Assembly (NCBI RefSeq): GCF_947502895.1
Contig: NZ_CANNBM010000009.1
Location: forward strand, 1 to 64,000
Length of the DNA: 64,000 nucleotides
Direction: 5' to 3'
Source of the DNA: an uncultured Sulfitobacter sp.
GTDB lineage: Bacteria; Pseudomonadota; Alphaproteobacteria; Rhodobacterales; Rhodobacteraceae
This document shows, piece after piece, positions 34,748-41,413 of the stretch. The notes below the pieces were generated by a model. It had not been told where the DNA came from. It saw nothing but the letters and a program-made list of their open reading frames with translations, and searched no databases. Numbering within the stretch: the first letter of the stretch is position 1; each line of letters starts with the position of its first letter. The position numbers and the translations under genes are program-made.

Positions 34748-36477
34748 TGGTCGGATGCCGGAATAGGACAGGACCGGGGAAGGACAGTGCGGACCTTGGG
34801 TGGGGCAAGGTTGTGCTCCGTTGTTGAACACTCGGTCGCGCCAGTTTCGCCACCCGTTAGAACGGGGCGGCAATAGATGAACTCCTCAACAGGGATAACA
34901 GGATCAATTTTCGGCGGATTGGCGCAAGCGCAACAGGCCACTTCCTTGATCATCTTGTTTGGGTGGCACTTGTTGTCGCGAATGTCCGTGCCGTTGAATT
35001 TCATGTCCCATGTCTGGACGTTGTTGTTCTCTTTTTTCAGGATCGGCCCCTGCACTTTGTACAAAAGTGCCGCAAGGATGATGCCGTTATTGTTGGCAGA
35101 TTGCAGCGGGATATAGCCGTTCCCGTTTTCGTACAGCCCTTCGAAAAACCCCATGTCAGGCTCTGAAAGGTCGGCAACACTTTCAAACAACAGATCGGTA
35201 TAGTCAGTATCCCAAAGTGCCCACATGCCTACAGCCGCTTTTGCGGCAATGGCAGAGCGATCGGGCTGATACTCCCCGGTCGGATCAAGCGTGTTCCATG
35301 CATATCCGTCTGCGAAAATCGTATCGTAGACAAAATAGGGGCTGCCGTTGACCTGATGTTCCGAGCGCGCTGTGAGGATGCCTGTCTGCTCGAAGCGGCG
35401 TTGTTGCACCAGATAGATGCGGTTGGCGAATTCAGCGCGCCAGCCGTGGCTTGCAACTGCGGGATCATCCACCTTGTCTGTCGGCATGTCCCAACCCAGT
35501 TCGAGACCGTCGAGGATATACCCCTCTGTCAGGACATAATTCTGGTTCTTGAATACCCGTGGATCGCGTCCGTCATAGGGGACTTTTACATCGAAGATTG
35601 TTGTATAGGCCAGCGGCTCTGGCGACATAGCGCGGGCCACGTTAAAGCCCCAAAGCGCAAAACCCTTGGCAGCATATTCCTCATATCCCAGACGCCCTTC
35701 CTGCACGTAACGGGTTGTCCCGTCACCCCGCTTGAACGAGCCGAACATGCGGCCATCATCGTTTACAAGGTTACAAAAGTTCCAGCGCATGGGTACGTTA
35801 TCGACGCTGTTGGCCAGATGCGGATGACGCTCTTTCAGGATACGCAACCAGACAAGCATTCGCCCGATATCAAGGGCCGACATACCCACTTCGCCCGGCT
35901 CGTTGGCATAGTTTACCTTTTCGCCTGTCTTGGAATTATATACTTTGTTTGGCGCTTCGCCTTGGTAAAGATCAAGGTTGCGCAGCGTATTGAGCAGTTT
36001 GGTCGCACGTGTATCAAAATCGCGTTTGTCGATCACACACAGCTCATAGGCGGAGACAAGTGCGCTGATATAGGATGCTGTGTCCCACAGAGTTGTGGAA
36101 GGGTAGGAGCCTACCGCGTTCACTAGTCCTGTTTCAGGCTGAAACCGCTTGGTAAAATAAGACCACGCCGTTTTTGCCATTGCATACTCACGGTCAGTCA
36201 ATTCCCCGTTGCGCCCGAAATGCGCCGTTGAGCCAAAGCGCGCGCCGCGATCACATACGGGGCGCAAACCTGTTACACCGTCAAAGTCGATGATCAAGGG
36301 CGAGTCAGAGCGGATCGTCATGTTATCGTACTCGGTGCCGTTGACGACCACATTCTGGATCGTGATGGCACGGGGCGCATCGCTTGTTTCTTGAGCCTGG
36401 GCGAATGTCGCTGCTGTCAGCGCGACGCAGGAGGCCACAAGGCGCAGTGCGGAAGTGATAGAAAATCTTTTGTTCAT
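34744..36477 (-). CDS. Secreted DUF3131 protein with Cys-rich C-terminal tail
   Basis: A 577-residue exported protein: signal peptide ~1-29 (FAQAQE), about 70 residues of linker, then a DUF3131 domain (~95-500). The domain parallels the one at 30409-31770 (FQPETGLVNAVGSYPSTTLWDT, MSALDIGRMLVW, GRLGYEEYAAKG, GSPYFVYDTIF), so the two are paralogues. A tail of about 65 residues holds eight Cys (for example EVACCACANPP), hinting at disulfides or metal binding. It is coupled by 4-bp overlaps to the acyltransferase and to the RsbW-like kinase gene, so the glycan and regulatory halves form one transcript. An endo-acting glycan hydrolase or lyase role is a guess. Confidence 0.76.
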   Translation of the reverse strand: MNKRFSITSALRLVASCVALTAATFAQAQETSDAPRAITIQNVVVNGTEYDNMTIRSDSPLIIDFDGVTGLRPVCDRGARFGSTAHFGRNGELTDREYAMAKTAWSYFTKRFQPETGLVNAVGSYPSTTLWDTASYISALVSAYELCVIDKRDFDTRATKLLNTLRNLDLYQGEAPNKVYNSKTGEKVNYANEPGEVGMSALDIGRMLVWLRILKERHPHLANSVDNVPMRWNFCNLVNDDGRMFGSFKRGDGTTRYVQEGRLGYEEYAAKGFALWGFNVARAMSPEPLAYTTIFDVKVPYDGRDPRVFKNQNYVLTEGYILDGLELGWDMPTDKVDDPAVASHGWRAEFANRIYLVQQRRFEQTGILTARSEHQVNGSPYFVYDTIFADGYAWNTLDPTGEYQPDRSAIAAKAAVGMWALWDTDYTDLLFESVADLSEPDMGFFEGLYENGNGYIPLQSANNNGIILAALLYKVQGPILKKENNNVQTWDMKFNGTDIRDNKCHPNKMIKEVACCACANPPKIDPVIPVEEFIYCRPVLTGGETGATECSTTEHNLAPPKVRTVLPRSCPIPASDQ

Positions 36478-36923
36478 GTTTCTGCTCCGTTTTCGGACTG
36501 TGCGTTGGCCGCATCATCGGCGTCCCAGAATTCTAGTTTTAGGCGGTTACGATCACCGGATGGCCCGTATTGGGCAGTATCCGAACACTCCATGATCAGG
36601 CCGATCCCCCGTCCGCCTTCCAGCATCCCGTCAATCTCCGACAGGCTTTTTGCAGCACGGCAGGGGTCGAAAGGGGGCGCCCCCTTTGGATCGAAAATTT
36701 CGATTTTTACGTATCCGTCATTCAGGTCCATCCTGATCTCTATCACAGGGCCTGATGTTTCCGCTGGGTGGATCACGAGATTGGTCAGTGCTTCGATAAC
36801 GCAAAGCTCGAAACGGAAGCGCGTACCGTCCGAAACAATCGGCACGACCTGCGACCGAAGGGCCGCAACCATCGGTTCCACAGCAGCAAGCTGCTTGGGC
36901 ATATGATGGATCTGCTGGCTCAC
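36474..36923 (-). CDS. RsbW-like anti-sigma/switch kinase (HATPase_c_2)
   Basis: A 149-residue GHKL ATPase. The N-box ELCVIEALTNLVIH (Asn48), the G1 region EIFDPKGAP and the G2 loop GGRGIGLI are visible. RsbW-family kinases phosphorylate a STAS partner on Ser or Thr and bind either it or a target. Directly upstream lie STAS and SpoIIE phosphatase genes, with ATGA overlap to the STAS gene, completing a partner switch. No sigma-factor gene is in the window, so the target may be a protein of the glycan machinery or a distant regulator. Confidence 0.87.
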   Translation of the reverse strand: MSQQIHHMPKQLAAVEPMVAALRSQVVPIVSDGTRFRFELCVIEALTNLVIHPAETSGPVIEIRMDLNDGYVKIEIFDPKGAPPFDPCRAAKSLSEIDGMLEGGRGIGLIMECSDTAQYGPSGDRNRLKLEFWDADDAANAQSENGAET

Positions 36924-37264
36924 TGCCGTTCGCGCAGCATCTGCAAAGCAGCGTCAACATCACGGTGGATCGGAAAGACACGGTCCATGCGGCAAACGCG
37001 GAACATCTGGTCGACGTCGCCGTTCAATCCACAAACCAAAAGGTCCCCGCGGTGCCCGATCTTTTTGAGCACACCGACAAGCGCCCCGAGGCCCGAGGAG
37101 TCCAGAAACGAGACGGTGGCAAAATCAATGATGATCTGGCCGTGTCCAGCCTCGACCAACGCAACCAATTCGCTTTTGAAATCTGTCGCGTTCGCAGCGG
37201 TTAAACGTTCGATACCTGGTCGGACAACGGTAACGTCTGGATCATGCTGTGTTGTGTGTATCAT
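36920..37264 (-). CDS. STAS-domain anti-sigma-factor antagonist
   Basis: A 114-residue single STAS domain of RsbV/SpoIIAA type. The phospho-acceptor motif DFATVSFLDSSGLGAL places Ser56 or Ser57 as the site modified by the neighbouring kinase. It lies 1 bp downstream of the SpoIIE phosphatase gene and overlaps the kinase gene by 4 bp. The phosphatase would dephosphorylate this protein and so flip the switch. Confidence 0.92.
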   Translation of the reverse strand: MIHTTQHDPDVTVVRPGIERLTAANATDFKSELVALVEAGHGQIIIDFATVSFLDSSGLGALVGVLKKIGHRGDLLVCGLNGDVDQMFRVCRMDRVFPIHRDVDAALQMLRERQ

Positions 37265-37265
37265 T

Positions 37266-38444
37266 CTATGTCTTTCTTTGCAGGGCGACGACCGTCAGAT
37301 CATCTTCTAGCGTATCGCCGTCACGCCAATCGGTGAGTGTCTTGACGATGTGGTCGGGCATGTTTTGTGGTCCTGTTTCGGGCAGGGTGGAGACCATCTG
37401 CCGCAAACGTTCCAGGCCGAAAGGCTTGTTATTCTTGTCCTCTGCTTCGGTCGCGGCGTCTGAGCAAATGACAATCGCACCTGCCGGCTCAATCATCATG
37501 GTATTATTTTCGTATTCCACATCGGGCAGCATCCCTACGGGAAAGCCGCCATCGCCGATCATCTGCGTCTCACCTGTTTCTTTTACGTAATAGGGTGAGG
37601 GGTAGGCGGCCTGACAATATTCCATTTGTCCCGTAACCGTATTGATCACGCCGCAGAACATCGTGAAATATTCATCATCGTCCGATGCGGCGAACCGCAG
37701 GTTCAAATTCGCTACCAGTGCAGCCGGATCATCCAGCTTGCCGTTGCGCAACACGGTTTTGCGGAAAAACTCGGGTGTGATGAGATAGCCAATCGCAACC
37801 GACAAAAGGGAGGCATGAACGCCGTGCCCTGATACATCGACTGCATAAAAACCCAGTGTTTCGTCGGTCAGCGGAAAGCAACCAAACATGTCGCCCGAAA
37901 CAAAGGAGGACGGCACAAAAGCCGATGCGATGGTATAGCCCAACATCTCTGTCTGGATATCGGGCAGCAGACGGCGCTGGGCAGCAGCCGCCGCGCGCAG
38001 GTCTTTTTGGATGCGTTCGCTGGATTCCTTGATCACTCTGTTGCGCTCGGCCAACTCACCTGCGTGACTTATCATGCGGCTTGCAGCGCGGATACGTGCA
38101 TTGAGCATCACAGGGCTGCGCATTTTGTTCAGGAAGTCATCAACCCCCGCTTCAAGCGCTTCACTACGTACATCGTCTTCTTCGCTGCCAGTGATCATGA
38201 TGATGTAGACGTAATGGTCCAACTCCAGCTTGCGGATTTCACGCGTCAACTCAACCCCGTCAAGGTTGGGCATCTGGTAATCACTGATAACGATCTGGAC
38301 GTCTGAGTCGCGCACATGCTGCAACGCCTCCATGCCATCTTCCACTGGCACAGCTTCATAACCGAGTGTTTCGATCAACTGCGAAAGATAGGCCCGTTGG
38401 ACGATGTTATCTTCTGCGACAATGATTTTCAGGCGATCTGTCAC
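37266..38444 (-). CDS. Response-regulator-linked PP2C phosphatase (REC-SpoIIE, RsbU-like)
   Basis: About 392 residues: receiver domain (~1-125) with acidic residues VAEDN, phospho-acceptor Asp in VISDYQMPNLDG and Lys in DDFLNK; a short coiled linker (~125-165); and a SpoIIE/PP2C domain with metal motifs SGDMFGCF, DVSGHGVHA and DDLTVVAL. Phosphorylation of the receiver would control dephosphorylation of the STAS protein. The frame stays open to a TTG at 38582 but the receiver starts right after GTG at 38442-38444, so I use that start; GTG at 38450 is also possible. First gene of the eight-gene operon. Confidence 0.86.
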   Translation of the reverse strand: MTDRLKIIVAEDNIVQRAYLSQLIETLGYEAVPVEDGMEALQHVRDSDVQIVISDYQMPNLDGVELTREIRKLELDHYVYIIMITGSEEDDVRSEALEAGVDDFLNKMRSPVMLNARIRAASRMISHAGELAERNRVIKESSERIQKDLRAAAAAQRRLLPDIQTEMLGYTIASAFVPSSFVSGDMFGCFPLTDETLGFYAVDVSGHGVHASLLSVAIGYLITPEFFRKTVLRNGKLDDPAALVANLNLRFAASDDDEYFTMFCGVINTVTGQMEYCQAAYPSPYYVKETGETQMIGDGGFPVGMLPDVEYENNTMMIEPAGAIVICSDAATEAEDKNNKPFGLERLRQMVSTLPETGPQNMPDHIVKTLTDWRDGDTLEDDLTVVALQRKT

Positions 38445-38841
38445 ACGCACACCCGTTTGACTTTCGGCGCCCTTAAACCGGACATACCGAGTGCCGAGAT
38501 GCGCATAATCTCGTTGGCGGCGGGTGATTGTCGAATGTTCACTTGAATGAACCTTTGCGTGCGAAATGATCTGTGTTCCCAATAAACAGGTGAAATTTGT
38601 CTATTAGGTGGCAAAATTCAAAGGCTAACACTGTTTGAGGTTATAGTTTTCAGGCTGTCAGACTTTGTGCGGCTAATTCCTCTTAGACTATTCGGAGAAA
38701 ACCGGATCAGGGAAAAATACAGCGAAATCCCCTTGCTCGATACGGTCATGGCAGTGACCTTGAATTGTCAGTGTTTTGGTATCCTGCTCTATCGAATAGC
38801 CTGTGCAGCTTCTCTATTTGAAAGAGTGTTGATCCGATTGA
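38445..38841. promoter_or_regulatory. Upstream region of the polysaccharide/partner-switch operon
   Basis: Roughly 400 bp, AT-richer than the flanking genes after 38580. It should hold the promoter of the minus-strand operon. I see no other gene, no clear RNA structure and no convincing operator repeat. Confidence 0.4.
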
Positions 38842-38955
38842 CCAGCGTTTGGGCAGTTTGCCTCCGCGAGGTTTGATCTGGTCTAAGGGGTCATGCCCGA
38901 ACTGAGCGGGCTTGAGGCAACGCGCGGCATCAGGATATATTTTCTAGTGTTCTAG
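38842..38955 (+). pseudogene. Decayed receiver-domain fragment
   Basis: One frame here reads QFASARFDLV, a stop (TAA 38884-38886), then GVMPELSGLEATRGIR and a further stop at 38953-38955. This is unmistakably the centre of a receiver domain (FDLVLMDxxMPxLSGLEATRxIR) with the segment holding the phospho-acceptor Asp lost. A weaker match to a receiver C-terminus (GMN followed by KPTPFEKL) occurs in another frame around 38999-39065. It lies in front of the Hpt gene on the same strand and was perhaps once joined to it. Confidence 0.6.
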
Positions 38956-39114
38956 CCCTCCTATTCTTGCACTCACGGTCCATGTCAGGGATGCTGTCTG
39001 GCATGAACCGCGTCGGCGGGGATCGCCACAATCCTCCCAAACCGACACCGTTTGAAAAGCTGACGTCAAAACAGGACACCGCGTTAGAGAAAAGTCGGAA
39101 AGGGCCAGAACCAA

Positions 39115-39480
39115 GTGAAAGAACCTCTTGAAGCCCCCCCCGAACAGAGCGCTGTAAAAGCGTTTTCCCGAATGGCACCTGCTACGGTTGCCGAAATGCT
39201 GACGATTTTTCCTGAAGAAAAACTTGTTGATCTTGTGCGGAAATATGTAACCGACACGTCCGAGCGTTTTGCAAAAGTTACTGAAGCTGGTGCTGCGCAT
39301 GACGCAAAAACCATTGGTGAACAGGCTCATTCTATCAAAGGCTCCTCACTCGTTCTTGGATTTACCGATATGGCGGAACTGGCCCGTGCGCTTGAGCATC
39401 GCGCAGGAGAGGGTCAGCCCTGTGATGATATAATCAATCAAATAAGGTCGGAGCTGGCCGATCTCGTCACCTGTCTGTAG
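39115..39480 (+). CDS. Stand-alone Hpt (histidine phosphotransfer) protein
   Basis: A 121-residue all-helical protein with the Hpt motif QAHSIKGSSLVLG (His72). It begins at GTG 39115 with a weak ribosome site. Hpt proteins relay phosphate between receivers; candidate partners here are the REC-SpoIIE phosphatase on the opposite strand 670 bp away and the hybrid kinase at 25854. A decayed receiver fragment lies just upstream in the same direction, so the protein may be the surviving C-terminal part of an old REC-Hpt gene. It ends 7 bp from the convergent outer-membrane protein gene. Confidence 0.82.
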   Translation: MKEPLEAPPEQSAVKAFSRMAPATVAEMLTIFPEEKLVDLVRKYVTDTSERFAKVTEAGAAHDAKTIGEQAHSIKGSSLVLGFTDMAELARALEHRAGEGQPCDDIINQIRSELADLVTCL

Positions 39481-39487
39481 CCTGCAC

Positions 39488-40948
39488 CTAGAATTTGAAT
39501 TTGTAGGAAACAGAAACTGTTCCTCCCAACAGGCCCTCACCGGAATTATTGCTTTTGTTCCAGAAGAACCGGTTATTGGCATAGTTGCTGTAAGTTACGC
39601 TCCAGTCGTCATTGATCCGGTAGCTTGCGGTATAGGCAAAGTCAGCATCATAGCTTTCCTGTTGACCGGGGAAATAGGCATAGGCTGTCGCGCTGATCCG
39701 AAATTTGTCCGTCACGGCATAGCTGCACGTTAGGTTCGCAGTGGTGTCTTTAGGGTTCGGCAAGCCGATGCTTGCCGAGCAGCCAATGGTTTTTTCGTTT
39801 GGCAACGAGATGCGCGGCAGCTTGTAACTTGCCCGTATTGTTCCAGAAGTCAGCGAGTCGACAAATACGCTGCCTGAATTATCGAAACGGCCCGAATAGT
39901 TGGAATAGCTCAGTGTAATCTTGTCCGTTGCACGATATGTGATTGCATATGTAAATTCCGCATCGGAGGGTGATTTCTCATGCCTGTCTGCGTAGCCGAT
40001 GACGGAAAGGCGCAGCGACAGCTTTTTACTCAACTTTGCGCCGCATCCTAGACTGGCACGGGGTTTTCCAAATCGCTCAGAGCCTGATTTGTGGTTCTTA
40101 TAGCGCAAAGTGACGCTGCCTGTGATCGAACATGCGAGGTTGATGCGTTCGAAAAACGTCTTTTCAGGTGCTGCGTTCCGCGTCACCACTGGGGGGTCTT
40201 CGACAGGCGCACGAACAACAGGTTTTGCCGCCACTGATACTCCAGAAGTGAACGGCTTGTCCTTTTTGCGCGCAGCGACATGCGGCTTTTTCTTTGGTTT
40301 GGTTTTAATCTGGCTTGCAGGTTTCTGCACCGTCACGGGTACTAGGTTTGATGCTGATACGACGGCTTCTGCGCTTTCAATTGCTACGTTGCTTTGGGTT
40401 GTGGGAATATCTGGTGCGGCCTCTGCAACGGTTGGAGCCGACGCAACGATCTCAGGTGCTACTGGCGCGGTGCCGGTCCCTGCAAGAATCCATTCTGCCA
40501 GATACCGCGCAAGAGCAGAGCCATCGGGAGCGGCCGGCATAACAGGTTTGGGTCCATCGATCGCAGCCACTGTCGTATCAGCAGCACCATCGCCCGAAAT
40601 GATACAGGAGACGCCGGTGGTGCAGCTCAAACGATACAGAACAGTTCGCGTGTCCTGTACCCGCATGACTTTGCCCGACCCGTTCGGAAACAGAACATAC
40701 CGCAGCCCGTTAACGTCGCCTTGCTGGTAGCGCGAAGCATGCCTTGCACTGGGAAGGTCGACAATGATTTCACGGGCAGCGGGAATGGCAAGACTGGCAG
40801 TATCCAAAACAACAGTCCGCGTTTCAGCCGCAGGCAAAAGTTCGGGAACAGGAGAGAGTGTCCTCTCTGAACTGGTCTGCGCGCTCGCGATCGACGGAAG
40901 CAGCGCCACTGCAATTGCAGCCTGCGTTATGAACCGCAACGGGTTCAC
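39488..40948 (-). CDS. Outer-membrane beta-barrel protein with periplasmic Cys-paired domain
   Basis: About 486 residues from GTG 40946-40948, which gives a textbook signal peptide (VNPLRFITQAAIAVALLPSI, then ASAQ). The frame is open further upstream to 41134 but that part is not signal-like. Residues ~50-130 share a domain with the periplasmic protein at 29795-30412 (D-x-PS, Q-x-G, F-x-NG-x-G, two SC pairs). A Pro/Lys-rich linker (KTKPKKKP) follows. The last ~220 residues alternate polar and aromatic residues in ~10-12 strands and end in YKFKF, the C-terminal Phe expected of a BAM-inserted barrel. A polysaccharide export pore is plausible given the neighbouring operon. Confidence 0.72.
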   Translation of the reverse strand: MNPLRFITQAAIAVALLPSIASAQTSSERTLSPVPELLPAAETRTVVLDTASLAIPAAREIIVDLPSARHASRYQQGDVNGLRYVLFPNGSGKVMRVQDTRTVLYRLSCTTGVSCIISGDGAADTTVAAIDGPKPVMPAAPDGSALARYLAEWILAGTGTAPVAPEIVASAPTVAEAAPDIPTTQSNVAIESAEAVVSASNLVPVTVQKPASQIKTKPKKKPHVAARKKDKPFTSGVSVAAKPVVRAPVEDPPVVTRNAAPEKTFFERINLACSITGSVTLRYKNHKSGSERFGKPRASLGCGAKLSKKLSLRLSVIGYADRHEKSPSDAEFTYAITYRATDKITLSYSNYSGRFDNSGSVFVDSLTSGTIRASYKLPRISLPNEKTIGCSASIGLPNPKDTTANLTCSYAVTDKFRISATAYAYFPGQQESYDADFAYTASYRINDDWSVTYSNYANNRFFWNKSNNSGEGLLGGTVSVSYKFKF

Positions 40949-41413
40949 CGCTGCCGCTCCACTTCGCGCTTCGTTTTTGATCCCGCAAACACCCGCGGAC
41001 AAAAAGGCTGCATGCCCAGACACCTCAATCTTGTTTCGGGTCAGTATGTCACTGTGAAAAGTGGCATCTATTTGTCGCCCGAAATTATCTACACGTATTA
41101 GTACGCATTTGTTGCAAATACCGCGCCCTTGCATGGCGCGATCCGCATTCCTGACGGCTGCATCGCAAGAATATCACTGTCCCGCAATCACCTGAGTGCC
41201 AGACTATGCCATTGACCGCGCCCTCTATCCCGCAGGGGTGGCGTACCTATCCGTTTGGGTCATTCCTTACCTCTTTGCCAGTCTGCCCAAGGGGATTTTC
41301 TCTCGCCATAAAGCGTCAACAGCCTTGCTCGGACGCAATAACGCAGTCCGAGGGTCAGGCTAAGACACGCTGAGCGACATGCTTGCTCTGAGTTACCGAG
41401 AAAAGGAAACGAC
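40949..41413. promoter_or_regulatory. Divergent intergenic region before the RTX gene
   Basis: About 465 bp between the outer-membrane protein gene and the RTX gene. The first part could be coding only if the longer start of the outer-membrane protein is used. It contains CCTATCC at 41246-41252 with a degenerate second half-site after four bases (41257-41263), similar to the repeat at 29020-29037. A GAGAAAAGGAAACG ribosome site precedes the RTX start. Confidence 0.45.

Noticed and set aside
36474..38444. Partner switch interpreted as control of a sigma factor encoded here
   Set aside because: No sigma-factor gene is present in the window, so the target is left open.
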